Program-made: the position numbers and the translations under genes | Source of the DNA: Chitinophaga rhizophila | GTDB taxonomy: Bacteria; Bacteroidota; Bacteroidia; Chitinophagales; Chitinophagaceae | Length of the DNA: 64,000 nucleotides | NCBI RefSeq assembly: GCF_019492185.1 | Contig: NZ_JAICCF010000006.1 | Location: 248,001 to 312,000, forward strand | Direction: 5' to 3' | Notes under the pieces: model-generated | What the model was told of the DNA's origin: nothing | The model's database searches: none | What the model saw: only the letters and a program-made list of their open reading frames with translations | Shown: positions 1-8,987 of the stretch, piece by piece | Numbering within the stretch: position 1 is the stretch's first letter | Layout: each line of letters starts with the position of its first letter

Positions 1-601
1 CTATGATAACGATACTATCAATGAGGTTATCCAGATCACGTACCTGGTGGGTGGATATGACGATGCATTTATCGTCATTGACAGCAGCAGCAATGACTTT
101 GCGGAACTGGCTTTTGGAAGGGATATCCAGGCCATTGGTAGGTTCATCCATAATCAGCATTTTAGTATTCGCAGCGAGGGCGAAGCTGATCAGTACTTTT
201 TTCTTTTGTCCGTAGGACATATCTGTAAGACGCTGATCTGTAGGTATCTGAAATTCTTCCAGGTAGTTGTAGAATGCTTTTTTATCAAACAGCGGATAGA
301 AGGGAGCATAGGTACTGAGATAACTTTTAATGCTTACCTGTGGCAAATAAAACTCTTCTGGTACCATGAAGAGGTTTTGCAGAAAGGCGGGCTGGCGGTA
401 GCGTGATTCATAGCCTAACACTTTACAATGGCCGGCGTCAGGGAAGAGCAGACCTGCAATATGTTTGAGGAGACTGGATTTACCTGCACCATTCTTTCCC
501 AGCAATCCGTATATGTGTCCGGCCTCCAGCTGCAGATTCAGATGCTCGAACAGGGGCTTGTTCTTCCTGTAGCTGAATGATAGATTCTGGATAGATATCA
601 T
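1..601 (-). CDS. ABC transporter ATP-binding protein (3' end cut by window edge)
   Basis: The reverse strand reads open from an ATG at 601 down to base 1, about 200 codons with no stop, so the C-terminus lies outside the window. The product is a cytoplasmic ABC ATPase. Walker A is GKNGAGKSS near residue 36, the signature is MSYGQKKK, Walker B is MLIMDEP, and the switch histidine is in ISTHQ. The Q-loop region is in the FMVPEEFYLP stretch. It most resembles ATPases of YtrB/ABC-2 type exporters; the permease is presumably further left and not visible. The gene starts just downstream of a 9-base inverted repeat (615-638) and a Bacteroidota-type promoter, so it is probably the first gene of a regulated operon. 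The ATPase assignment is secure; the substrate is unknown. Confidence 0.9.
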   Translation of the reverse strand, partial: MISIQNLSFSYRKNKPLFEHLNLQLEAGHIYGLLGKNGAGKSSLLKHIAGLLFPDAGHCKVLGYESRYRQPAFLQNLFMVPEEFYLPQVSIKSYLSTYAPFYPLFDKKAFYNYLEEFQIPTDQRLTDMSYGQKKKVLISFALAANTKMLIMDEPTNGLDIPSKSQFRKVIAAAVNDDKCIVISTHQVRDLDNLIDSIVII

Positions 602-614
602 AGATTAGTGATTT

Positions 615-638
615 AGTGTACTACTTACCTAGTACACT
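615..638. promoter_or_regulatory. YtrA-like operator (inverted repeat)
   Basis: AGTGTACTA at 615-623 and TAGTACACT at 630-638 form a perfect 9-base inverted repeat with a 6-base spacer. It lies between the predicted promoter and the ATG of the ABC ATPase at 601. The half-sites AGTGTA and TACACT are those known for GntR-family YtrA repressors, which usually control ABC exporter operons. Binding by a YtrA-type regulator is inferred; no such regulator is in the window. Confidence 0.6.
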
Positions 639-639
639 G

Positions 640-670
640 TAAATGTAGACCGGATTTTTAAATTCCCAAA
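640..670 (-). promoter_or_regulatory. Predicted Bacteroidota promoter of the ABC operon
   Basis: On the reverse strand TTTG (670-667) is followed after 19 bases by TACATTTA (647-640), seven of eight matches to the TAnnTTTG -7 element. Spacing is typical of the phylum. The expected transcription start falls inside the inverted repeat at 615-638, which would allow simple repression. Confidence 0.55.
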
Positions 671-861
671 AGTTTTTTTGATCGGAAGGTGATATTTGGT
701 GAAAAGGTGCTGGTAATCATGCGATAAAAAATTTGAAACCGGCGGGCGACTGGAGGAAGCGCAGTATTAGTACTCATTTAAGGGCTATACAGAATGAGTA
801 ATTACTGATTGAATATTGACTTTGTCGAGCTAATTCTACACATTAAGACTATTTTATAAGC

Positions 862-869
862 TATATTTG
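862..869 (+). promoter_or_regulatory. Predicted -7 element
   Basis: TATATTTG is an exact match to TAnnTTTG, 30 bases before the ATG at 899. No clear -33 TTG is seen at the right distance, so this is a partial promoter call. Confidence 0.4.
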
Positions 870-898
870 CTCAAGTGGTTTAAATAAATATATCCCCT

Positions 899-1981
899 AT
901 GAAAGGCCCTATAGCAGTTGTGCTTTGTTTAAGCCTTTTATTTTCAGCGATTACGGCATCTGCTCAGTTCGTGAAGACGAAAGACCTGGAGAAGATGAAG
1001 AAACGAACAAGAATCATTGTGGTGAAAGAAAAACCTGATAAGAAGATCCTAAAGCAACTCGGCCGTACTTCCCCTGAAATGGCAAACGCTTACAAGCAAT
1101 CAATCCGACAATTAAATCAGGATTTCCCTGAAGCAGTGAGGCAATTCTGGACCGTAAATGGTAGCGCTACCATTGAAGTGCGAACGGAGAAAGAGATTGA
1201 AAAGATCAGGAAGAAGAATGACAGGACGAGCATTGTGATGGACATTCAGTCGCTGCATGTTAAACCAGGCGTAAAAAGCCGTTATGCGAAGATGACGCGT
1301 ACCTACACAGCACCATTATCCTGGCAGAAAGATCCTAAAGATCTGAGCATCCCGGTGATTAACATGACATTTATTGAAAACAATCCGCAATCCCCTTTTT
1401 ACATACAGAATATGTCTGACAGCTTCCCTGACTTCATAGATCTGGCAGTAGGCTTACGACTGGCTACATTTGTATTTAATGAGCAACTGGAAGGAAAGAC
1501 TAACACGATACTGCAGAAAAAGGTTAAACATAATGCGGTATTGATGAAGGGGAAAACCCTGGTGCTGTGTAAAGAATGGTTGGATGAAACATTTGAAGCG
1601 AAAATTGCCCAGAAAGACTATCCTTTTCCAATCAGGTATGTAACGCTGCCTGAACTTGAGGCTTTGGTACGGACTGACATCTACGACAATACGATTGTAG
1701 CATATGTGCCGGCAGGCGTATTCTCTACTTTTGACAAGAATGCACCTAGCATGGAGGTACATGTACCTGTTGTATTTGATCCTGTAAATGGGATGCCGCT
1801 GTGCCACTCGGATATCAGCGACCAGATGTTCCAGGCGTGGGGGTATTCACTGATTCCAAGGATGGGCAAATCTATAGTAGGCTTTAAGAAGATCAGGAAT
1901 GAAGATATCAGGCATTTTGCCAAGTCTATTACAGAAGGGGAAGAACAGGAGACGATTGAGGCCGGCATGGGCGGAGATTAG
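899..1981 (+). CDS. Secreted protein of unknown function
   Basis: A 360-residue protein with a clear N-terminal signal peptide (hydrophobic LCLSLLFSAITASA, cleavage after about residue 22), so it is exported to the periplasm or beyond. After the signal comes a basic, lysine-rich segment (about residues 25-60) and then a mixed alpha/beta body with no motif I recognise; there is no lipobox and no second membrane segment. A near-perfect -7 element lies 30 bases upstream. It stands alone: the ABC operon on the left is divergent and glyA on the right is convergent, with a terminator between. I do not recognise the family. Confidence 0.8.
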   Translation: MKGPIAVVLCLSLLFSAITASAQFVKTKDLEKMKKRTRIIVVKEKPDKKILKQLGRTSPEMANAYKQSIRQLNQDFPEAVRQFWTVNGSATIEVRTEKEIEKIRKKNDRTSIVMDIQSLHVKPGVKSRYAKMTRTYTAPLSWQKDPKDLSIPVINMTFIENNPQSPFYIQNMSDSFPDFIDLAVGLRLATFVFNEQLEGKTNTILQKKVKHNAVLMKGKTLVLCKEWLDETFEAKIAQKDYPFPIRYVTLPELEALVRTDIYDNTIVAYVPAGVFSTFDKNAPSMEVHVPVVFDPVNGMPLCHSDISDQMFQAWGYSLIPRMGKSIVGFKKIRNEDIRHFAKSITEGEEQETIEAGMGGD

Positions 1982-2111
1982 CAGAATAAAGACCTTAAGT
2001 ACGGGGCTGGCCACAAGGAAGTGTTGGTCAATAGCAAGTTAATGTCGAGTGCTGTAGTAATAGTCAATGTAAAGATATAGTGTGCCGACATTGCTGCGCA
2101 AATCATAAAAC

Positions 2112-2146
2112 AAAAAGCTGCGGAGATTATCTCCGCAGCTTTTTTT
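2112..2146. terminator. Bidirectional rho-independent terminator
   Basis: GCTGCGGAG (2117-2125) pairs with CTCCGCAGC (2131-2139) around a 5-base loop, flanked by an A-run on the left and a T-run on the right. It can end transcripts from both strands. It lies between the convergent secreted-protein gene and glyA. Confidence 0.85.
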
Positions 2147-2225
2147 ATGACTGTTGGAAAGTCTTCTTTAGTCAGAACAGGAATGCGGCAATTGCTGCTG
2201 CATATTTCCTGATTCCAGGCATGAG

Positions 2226-3503
2226 TTACAGCTCTGGGTACAGTACGAATTGCTTCATAAAGTCGTTCACTGCGCCACGCACCTGGGTAATCTTTGTTTC
2301 GTTATCTGCATCCATCAGCAACTCATCGATCCAGGATACTACCTGTCCCATGTGTTCTTCTTTCATACCACGGGTAGTGATAGCTGGTACACCTACGCGG
2401 ATACCGGAAGTAACGAAAGCAGATTTATCATCGAAAGGCACCATGTTTTTATTGACAGTGATGTCAGCTTTTACCAGTACCTGCTCAGCTTTTTTACCGG
2501 AGATATTTTTGTTACGCAGATCAATCAGCATCAGGTGGTTGTCAGTACCGCCGGAAACGATCTGGTATCCTTTCTCAACGAATGCTTTGGACATTGCCTG
2601 TGCGTTTTTGATGATCTGTTGTGCGTATACACCGTATTCGTCAGACAGGATCTCATAGAAAGATACTGCTTTTGCTGCGATCACGTGCTCCAGCGGACCA
2701 CCCTGGATGCCTGGGAATACAGCGGTATCGATCAGAGAACTCATCATGCGGATTTCGCCTTTTGGCGTTTTCAGGCCAAATGGATTTTCAAAGTCTTTAC
2801 CCAGCATGATCATACCACCACGAGGACCACGGAGAGTCTTGTGAGTAGTGGTAGTTACGAAATGACAATGCTCGAACGGAGAGTTCAGCAACCCTTTAGC
2901 GATCAGACCGGCAGGATGTGCGATATCAGCAAGTACAAATGCGCCTACCTGATCAGCGATCTGGCGGATGCGTTTATAATCCCAGTCGCGGCTGTAAGCA
3001 GAAGCACCACAAACGATCAGCTGTGGCTTTTCTCTCAGTGCGATTTCTTCCATTTTGTCATACTCGATCAGACCGGTTTCTCTGTTTACACCGTAGGAGA
3101 ACGGCTCGTATAATTTACCAGAGTAGTTCACCGGAGAACCGTGGGTGAGGTGACCACCCATGCTCAAATCCAGACCTAGTATTTTATCTCCTGGTTTCAG
3201 GATAGCCAGCATTACTGCCGCATTTGCCTGAGCGCCGGAGTGCGGCTGTACGTTGGCATACTCAATGTTGAAGATCTGTTTTGCCCTGTCAATCGCCAGT
3301 TGTTCACTCTGGTCAACGATCTCACAGCCACCATAATATCTACGGCCAGGATACCCTTCTGCATATTTGTTGGTCAGAACGGTGCCCATCGCCTGGATTA
3401 CCTGCAGACTGGTAAAGTTCTCAGAAGCGATCAATTCTATACCATGACGCTGACGTTCCAGCTCCTGGCTGATGATATTAAATATTTGCAGATCTCTTTG
3501 CAT
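2226..3503 (-). CDS. glyA: Serine hydroxymethyltransferase
   Basis: A 425-residue PLP enzyme of full family length that interconverts serine plus tetrahydrofolate and glycine plus 5,10-methylene-THF in the cytosol, the main source of one-carbon units. Family hallmarks visible are IELIASENF near residue 25, [15 protein letters not shown] near residue 50, the HSGAQAN loop, the ADIAHPAGL segment, and the PLP lysine in [14 protein letters not shown] near residue 230. The ATG at 3503 lies about 25 bases after a TACCTTTG -7 element. It is monocistronic, with a hairpin terminator downstream. Confidence 0.97.
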   Translation of the reverse strand: MQRDLQIFNIISQELERQRHGIELIASENFTSLQVIQAMGTVLTNKYAEGYPGRRYYGGCEIVDQSEQLAIDRAKQIFNIEYANVQPHSGAQANAAVMLAILKPGDKILGLDLSMGGHLTHGSPVNYSGKLYEPFSYGVNRETGLIEYDKMEEIALREKPQLIVCGASAYSRDWDYKRIRQIADQVGAFVLADIAHPAGLIAKGLLNSPFEHCHFVTTTTHKTLRGPRGGMIMLGKDFENPFGLKTPKGEIRMMSSLIDTAVFPGIQGGPLEHVIAAKAVSFYEILSDEYGVYAQQIIKNAQAMSKAFVEKGYQIVSGGTDNHLMLIDLRNKNISGKKAEQVLVKADITVNKNMVPFDDKSAFVTSGIRVGVPAITTRGMKEEHMGQVVSWIDELLMDADNETKITQVRGAVNDFMKQFVLYPEL

Positions 3504-3528
3504 TGTATGATACTTTGAAAATTTGCAG

Positions 3529-3536
3529 CAAAGGTA
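3529..3536 (-). promoter_or_regulatory. Predicted glyA -7 element
   Basis: On the reverse strand TACCTTTG matches TAnnTTTG exactly, 25 bases upstream of the glyA ATG. No convincing -33 TTG is seen. Confidence 0.45.
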
Positions 3537-3798
3537 ATCGAAATTGTGAATAGTGCATAGTCATTGTACGGAGAGCAATAGTTTTTTTTGCTACAAAAGC
3601 CTACTTACTCAGTCATAAATACTGGCAAAGGGCGCAAGTCATAGACAATAATCGTTATATCTCTTATCTACCGGATGATGTGTACAGGGATTGGCCATCT
3701 AACATCCTGTAGATCAGTCCTATTGGACTATTATATTTTTTTGTTCTACCTTCACGCCCTCGGTACGACAACGAGATTACTAAACCTAACCTGCGTAC

Positions 3799-4791
3799 AT
3801 GAAGGCCATAATACCTGTAGCCGGTGCCGGCACCAAGCTACGACCTCACACATATACACAGCCGAAAGCATTAATTCCCCTCGCGGGCAGAACGATATTA
3901 AGTATTATCATTGATCAGCTGGTAGAATCCGGCATTAACGAATTTGTGTTTGTCATCGGTTATCTGGGCGATAAGATCCAGCATTACGTACAACAGAAGT
4001 ACCCTCACCTGACCTGCCATTTCGTGCAGCAGAACAGCCGCGAGGGTACAGGACATGCGATACTCCTTACCAGGCAGGTCGTGCAGGACGATGAGATCCT
4101 GATTGTACTGGGCGACACCATCTGTGAAGGTAACTTCCAGGAACTGATAGAATCGCCGGTATCTATGCTGGGGCTGAAGAAAGTAGACGATCCCCGGAAC
4201 TTTGGAGTAGCTGAACTGAGTGAAGAGAACAATATCATCCGGGTAGTGGAAAAGCCACAGATACCTAAGTCAAATCTGGCATTAGTAGGTGTGTACAAGA
4301 TCAAGGAAACACCGCAGCTATATGAGTGCCTGGAACAAAATATCCTCCACCAGAAAAGATCGCATGACGAATTTCAGCTGACTGATGCACTGCAATGTAT
4401 GATCGAACATGGGGTGACCTTCAAGACATTTAAGGTGAGCAACTGGTTTGATTGCGGCCGTAAGGAAACTTTGCTTGAAACAAATGCGATCCTGCTCAGC
4501 AAATACAAAATGGATAACAATCCAACACAGGCATATGAAAATACGATCATTATACCGCCAGTGAGTATTGCAGAAGGATGTAGTATCAAAAATTCGATCA
4601 TCGGTCCTAACGTGGCCATCGGCGATAATACTGTAATCAATTACTCTATCGTAAAAGATTCTATTATCGGCTCTTTCAGTAATCTTTATGAAGTGGTATT
4701 GAAATCATCGCTCATTGGTAGTGATGCCAATATCCGCGGATTAAGCCAAAGCCTCAATATCGGCGATAATACAGAAATAGATCTGGGATAA
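3799..4791 (+). CDS. Sugar-1-phosphate nucleotidyltransferase with beta-helix tail
   Basis: A 330-residue enzyme of the NTP-transferase superfamily that joins a nucleotide to a sugar 1-phosphate. The N-terminal signature AGAGTKLRPHTYTQPKALIP (residues 8-27) is the G-x-G-T-[RK]-L-x-P loop plus the catalytic KAL lysine region. GDTICEG near residue 111 carries the metal-binding aspartate. From about residue 250 the repeats IAEGCSI, IGPNVAIGDN and IGSDANI indicate a left-handed beta-helix, as in RmlA/GlmU relatives. Substrate (glucose, mannose or other) cannot be read from sequence. It is monocistronic with a strong terminator after it. Confidence 0.88.
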   Translation: MKAIIPVAGAGTKLRPHTYTQPKALIPLAGRTILSIIIDQLVESGINEFVFVIGYLGDKIQHYVQQKYPHLTCHFVQQNSREGTGHAILLTRQVVQDDEILIVLGDTICEGNFQELIESPVSMLGLKKVDDPRNFGVAELSEENNIIRVVEKPQIPKSNLALVGVYKIKETPQLYECLEQNILHQKRSHDEFQLTDALQCMIEHGVTFKTFKVSNWFDCGRKETLLETNAILLSKYKMDNNPTQAYENTIIIPPVSIAEGCSIKNSIIGPNVAIGDNTVINYSIVKDSIIGSFSNLYEVVLKSSLIGSDANIRGLSQSLNIGDNTEIDLG

Positions 4792-4803
4792 CCCATATTC
4801 ACT

Positions 4804-4851
4804 ATCAGGCCAGTAGCAACAACACACAACTGCTACTGGCCTGATATTTTT
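4804..4851 (+). terminator. Rho-independent terminator
   Basis: A perfect 15-base stem (4804-4818 with 4831-4845) closes a 12-base loop and is followed by TATTTTT. It ends the nucleotidyltransferase transcript, and the next gene begins only 17 bases later, so that gene must be started from within or just after this hairpin or by read-through. Confidence 0.85.
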
Positions 4852-4867
4852 AGCTTATTTTCATTCC

Positions 4868-5803
4868 ATGAACCGTATCTCCCAATTATTCCACATTGAA
4901 TATCCCATCATCCAGGCAGGCATGATATGGGCCAGCGGCTGGCAACTAGCCAGTGCTGTTAGCAATGCCGGCGGCCTCGGATTACTCGGTGCAGGCAGCA
5001 TGTATCCCGATGTACTGCGTACACACATACAAAAATGCAGACAGGCTACCAATAGACCATTCGGCGTGAATATTCCGCTACTCTACCCTGACATCGATCA
5101 GCTGATCAATATCATCATAGAAGAAAAAGTACCTATCGTATTTACTTCCGCTGGCAATCCTAAAATATGGACACCGGTACTGAAACAAGCAGGTATCACC
5201 GTCGTACATGTTGTATCCAGCGCATTGTTTGCCGCTAAAAGTGAAGCTGCAGGCGTAGACGCCGTTGTGGCGGAAGGGTTTGAGGCCGGCGGCCATAACG
5301 GAAGAGAAGAGACTACCACCATGGTATTGATTCCGGCGGTATGTGAACAGGTAAGCATACCAGTTATCGCGGCAGGAGGTATTGCATCCGGTAAGGCTAT
5401 GACAGCAGCCTTCGCATTAGGTGCGGAAGGAGTACAGATAGGCAGCCGCTTTGTAGCTACCCCCGAAGCATCCTCTCATCCGCAATTCAAGCAGGCAGTC
5501 ATCGACGCTAAAGAAGGTGATACAATGCTGGCCATAAAGAAACTGACGCCGGTAAGACTGTTGAAAAACAACTTCTTTCATAGTATAAAAGCAGCCGAAG
5601 ATAATGGCGCAGATATAGAGGCACTTAAAACATTATTAGGACGCGCACGTGCGAAAGCAGGCATGTTTGAAGGGAATATGGAAGAAGGAGAACTTGAGAT
5701 CGGGCAGGTAAGTGCACTGATTCATGCACTTAAACCTGCCGGAGATGTTGTCAGGGAAATATGGGAAGAGTTTATTCTGACGAATAAGCGATTAAATCAA
5801 TGA
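4868..5803 (+). CDS. Nitronate monooxygenase / FabK-like flavin enzyme
   Basis: A 311-residue FMN-dependent TIM-barrel protein of the 2-nitropropane dioxygenase family. Visible family features are YPIIQAGMIW near residue 12, the AVSNAGGLGLLGAG loop, EGFEAGGHNGREET near residue 140 with the family's conserved histidine, the phosphate-binding IPVIAAGGIASG, and EGVQIGSRFVAT. The same architecture is used by nitronate monooxygenases and by FabK enoyl-ACP reductases; the GGHNG motif fits either, so the exact reaction is open. Its 3' end nearly touches the convergent gene at 5809. Confidence 0.8.
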   Translation: MNRISQLFHIEYPIIQAGMIWASGWQLASAVSNAGGLGLLGAGSMYPDVLRTHIQKCRQATNRPFGVNIPLLYPDIDQLINIIIEEKVPIVFTSAGNPKIWTPVLKQAGITVVHVVSSALFAAKSEAAGVDAVVAEGFEAGGHNGREETTTMVLIPAVCEQVSIPVIAAGGIASGKAMTAAFALGAEGVQIGSRFVATPEASSHPQFKQAVIDAKEGDTMLAIKKLTPVRLLKNNFFHSIKAAEDNGADIEALKTLLGRARAKAGMFEGNMEEGELEIGQVSALIHALKPAGDVVREIWEEFILTNKRLNQ

Positions 5804-5808
5804 CAATC

Positions 5809-6462
5809 TCAGACTAATGTCTGCGCAATCTGTATACTGTTAATCAGCTCCTGCATCCGGTTCCGCACTATACTTAGCGGATGCTGTGCAAACTGCTCGT
5901 CATATGTTATAGATTCCGAAAGGTTCATCAGCAAGCCATCTATGATTGTTGAATCATATGGATCAGCAGCCCATCCCTTCACGCCATCCTGATCAACAGT
6001 AATAGTGCCCTGCTCTATTAAATGCGGAGCGATCATCGCCTCTCGCATTCCTGTAGGTCCGTCCTCAACCGCCTGTATCTTAACCACGTAGCTACAATCG
6101 TGAAATGGAATTGTTATAGCACCGATATAATGGATGCCATTGCCTTCACGTGGCATCTTAAAGAGCGTAATTATACTGCGAACTCCTTTTATCTCTGCAA
6201 CATCTACCTGTATTAAGCCACCTCCGGACTGTATTACCATATTTCGATAGAATGTCCTCAGTTCACTGACATCCGCCATATAGGGAACGTCGGGGGGCAA
6301 CTGAAAGTAATTAATAGAAAGAACAGCAGGATAAGACGGGTGCACCCATGATATCTCAGCATCGCTTTCCTGGCGCTTGGTCCAGCCAAAATCTGTAAAA
6401 GATACATTGTGAATTGCCGCTTTCCGGGATTTCCTGCCCCCAAATAAATTTCTGAAATTCAT
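5809..6462 (-). CDS. Uncharacterised protein, last gene of the ABC exporter operon
   Basis: A 217-residue soluble protein of unknown family. I chose the ATG at 6462 because an upstream in-frame start at 6504 would overlap the stop of the permease gene (6483) and adds an atypical hydrophobic tail. There is no signal peptide or membrane helix. The sequence begins with a basic NFRNLFGGRKSRK segment and has a central beta-rich region around LSINYFQLPPDVPYM. It follows the ABC-2 permease by 20 bases on the same strand, so co-transcription is likely; no functional link is known. Confidence 0.7.
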   Translation of the reverse strand: MNFRNLFGGRKSRKAAIHNVSFTDFGWTKRQESDAEISWVHPSYPAVLSINYFQLPPDVPYMADVSELRTFYRNMVIQSGGGLIQVDVAEIKGVRSIITLFKMPREGNGIHYIGAITIPFHDCSYVVKIQAVEDGPTGMREAMIAPHLIEQGTITVDQDGVKGWAADPYDSTIIDGLLMNLSESITYDEQFAQHPLSIVRNRMQELINSIQIAQTLV

Positions 6463-6482
6463 AGATATATTACTGATAAATA

Positions 6483-7796
6483 TTACGATTTCCTCGTCAC
6501 CCACTTCAGAGCTTCCTTCCAGGTAATCTTCTTACCATACATGAGTATACCCGTACGATAGATCTTGCCCGCCATCCAGGTAGTAAACAGGAAGCCGATG
6601 ATTAATAAACTCATAGATAGAGCAAGCTCCCAATAAGATACCGTACCTGGTACACCATAAGGAATACGCGCCATCATAACCATGGGCGAGGTGAATGGGA
6701 TAATACTACCCCAGAAAGCAACATTACCGGAAGGATTTTGTACAGAAGATACCATTACCATAATACCGATAATGATCGGCAAGGTGATAGGGAATGTCAG
6801 CGCCTGAGCATCTGTAGGGTCTTCATTTACCAGACTACCTACTGCCGCAAATAAAGCAGAGTAGAAAAGGTAACCACCCAGGAAATAGAAGACAAAGCAA
6901 CTGATCACTGCTGTCCAGTTGATGCTTCCCATAATGAATTGTATCTTTTCCATAGCCTCTATCATTGCAGCACTACTACCGCTTTGCATCATAGTATTGC
7001 CTTCATTCATAGCGCTGACGGCGTCGGTAGATATAAACAGTGGTAGTATCAGTTGTACGCATATAATGAGTGCCACCCATATCAGGAATTGTAGTAATCC
7101 TACAGCAGCAATACCAATGATTTTGCCCATCATCAGCTGGAAAGGCTTCACGCTGGAGATCATCACCTCTGCAATGCGACTTACTTTTTCTTCCATAACG
7201 CCTCTCATTACAGACATGCCGAAGAACATCAGGATGATGTAGATGATAAATCCACTCGCATATCCTACGCCATAAGCTACAGCAGCGCTACCCTTACGGC
7301 CTTCTTCGCCTGTTTGGAAATCAATCGTGATATCAGACTTAACAGCTTTCAGTTGTGCGGCGTCTATATTCGCCTTCTTAAGGCGCTCTTCTTCTATCAG
7401 GTCGTTGACCCTGCGGGTAAGTTTGCTTTCGACGGATAACCCGGGTTGTGCATTACTATAGTAAGTAATGCCCGCCGGACGGTCAATATCCAGCTCTGGA
7501 ATGTACAGGAGTCCGGCGTAACCATAGTCCGCGTATTTATGTTGAAAGGTATCAATATTGGTATTGACCAGGTATTTATAGTATACACCCTTATCATCAG
7601 GGAAACGGTTGTTAAACAGATGACTGTCATCAATCACTGCAATGCGCTTTTCCTCTTTGGTGTTAGTAGCGATTAATATTGGTACAACGATCATTGCTGC
7701 AAAAAACAGCGGCACCATCAATGTTACAATCAGGAAGGTGCGCTTTTTCACACGCGTAATAAATTCTCGTTTTATTATGAGCCAGATTTTATTCAT
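6483..7796 (-). CDS. ABC-2 type transporter permease (NatB-like)
   Basis: A 437-residue inner-membrane permease. The N-terminus has the family hallmark IIKREFITRVKKRTFLIVTL, with the first membrane helix at about residues 20-45. A large extracytoplasmic domain (about 50-170) follows, then a cluster of five or six helices from about 175 to 420 (starting at GVGYASGFIIYIILMFFG). The motif MRGVMEEKVSRIAEVMISSV between helices is typical of the NatB/ABC-2 exporters. It lies 33 bases after its partner ATPase (7830-8795) on the same strand and forms an exporter with it. The substrate (ion, drug or lipid) is not evident. Confidence 0.88.
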   Translation of the reverse strand: MNKIWLIIKREFITRVKKRTFLIVTLMVPLFFAAMIVVPILIATNTKEEKRIAVIDDSHLFNNRFPDDKGVYYKYLVNTNIDTFQHKYADYGYAGLLYIPELDIDRPAGITYYSNAQPGLSVESKLTRRVNDLIEEERLKKANIDAAQLKAVKSDITIDFQTGEEGRKGSAAVAYGVGYASGFIIYIILMFFGMSVMRGVMEEKVSRIAEVMISSVKPFQLMMGKIIGIAAVGLLQFLIWVALIICVQLILPLFISTDAVSAMNEGNTMMQSGSSAAMIEAMEKIQFIMGSINWTAVISCFVFYFLGGYLFYSALFAAVGSLVNEDPTDAQALTFPITLPIIIGIMVMVSSVQNPSGNVAFWGSIIPFTSPMVMMARIPYGVPGTVSYWELALSMSLLIIGFLFTTWMAGKIYRTGILMYGKKITWKEALKWVTRKS

Positions 7797-7829
7797 ACAG
7801 AAAAAGAGTTAGAATTGACAAATTAGGAA

Positions 7830-8795
7830 TCAGGAGTTGGAAGATGCTACTGCAGGTTCATTGGCCGTTGCTGATTGTGGCGCATGTCCGGTGATAGATG
7901 TTACTTGCTGTATGAATACTTCATTAATAGAAGGTAATATTTCATGGAAGGAGGTGATAGGAATATTATGATTAATGAAGTGTGCCAGGATATCATTGGT
8001 GGTACTACCTTCACTGAGTTTAACTGTATATGCCAGCGGTTCAGTATTGACGATGGAGAAGTGGTAGGTGGCAACCTGTGCAAAGTTCGGCATTACGCCA
8101 AATCCTACGCGATAGAGGTGTTGTTTAAAATCCTGTTTGATTTGCTTTACTTCACCATCTAATAGTTTCTTACCTTGATTAACCAGCACAATACGGTCGC
8201 AGATCTCTTCAACCTGTTCCATTCTATGTGTGGAGAATATAATGGTGGTACCATTCTTACTGAGGTCAAAGATTTCCTGCTTGATAAGATTGGCATTGAT
8301 TGGGTCTAAACCAGAAAAAGGTTCATCCAGGATCAGCAGGTCAGGATTGTGCATAACAGTTGAAATGAACTGGACCTTTTGCTGCATTCCTTTACTTAGC
8401 TCTTCTACTTTCTTATTGTACCAGCTATTGATCTCAAATTTGTCAAACCAGTATTTGATCCTGGCCTTTGCGTCCCGTTCAGACATACCTTTCAGCTGTG
8501 CAAGGTACAGGGCTTGCTCTCCTACCTTCATCTTCTTGTACAGCCCCCTTTCTTCCGGCATATAGCCAATGCTATGTATATCGGTATGCGGATCAAAAGG
8601 ACGCCCATTGAACAGGATGTCGCCACTGTCCGGATAGAAAATACCGGTTATCATACGCAGCAAGGTGGTTTTCCCGGCCCCGTTAGGTCCGAGTAAGCCG
8701 AATATGCTGCCTTTAGGTATAACAAAACTAATATCGTCTACAGCTTTGTGGGTAGCATAGTCTTTACGGAGGTGTCTTATTTCGATGAGGTTCAT
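7830..8795 (-). CDS. ABC transporter ATP-binding protein (NatA-like)
   Basis: A 321-residue cytoplasmic ATPase that powers the permease encoded next. Walker A is GPNGAGKTT near residue 38, the signature is LSKGMQQKVQ, Walker B is LLILDEPFSGLDP, and the H-loop is IFSTHRM. After residue 220 there is the roughly 80-residue C-terminal extension seen in the DUF4162 group of exporter ATPases. It is the first gene of a three-gene reverse-strand operon. The 190-base gap to the response regulator upstream holds no ORF. Confidence 0.9.
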   Translation of the reverse strand: MNLIEIRHLRKDYATHKAVDDISFVIPKGSIFGLLGPNGAGKTTLLRMITGIFYPDSGDILFNGRPFDPHTDIHSIGYMPEERGLYKKMKVGEQALYLAQLKGMSERDAKARIKYWFDKFEINSWYNKKVEELSKGMQQKVQFISTVMHNPDLLILDEPFSGLDPINANLIKQEIFDLSKNGTTIIFSTHRMEQVEEICDRIVLVNQGKKLLDGEVKQIKQDFKQHLYRVGFGVMPNFAQVATYHFSIVNTEPLAYTVKLSEGSTTNDILAHFINHNIPITSFHEILPSINEVFIQQVTSITGHAPQSATANEPAVASSNS

Positions 8796-8987
8796 AGTTA
8801 AATGTAAAAAAATTATATGAGATGCAGGTAAGATAATAATCGGAAATAAGAAACGTAGAAGGGTGGGCTAAGGGCGAGAGGCAGTAGTATGAAAGGAGTG
8901 GTAAGTAGGGTTAGACAAGCAGAAGGATGAAAGGCGGCATATGGGTATACACAGGCAATCGGTAGTAGTGAATTACCAGGGTAGGTT

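Noticed and set aside
2250-3113. 287-codon open frame antisense to glyA
   Set aside because: glyA is certain on the other strand; this frame shows no motif.
3675-3914. 79-codon ORF overlapping the start of the nucleotidyltransferase gene
   Set aside because: It overlaps a certain coding start in another frame and has no motif.
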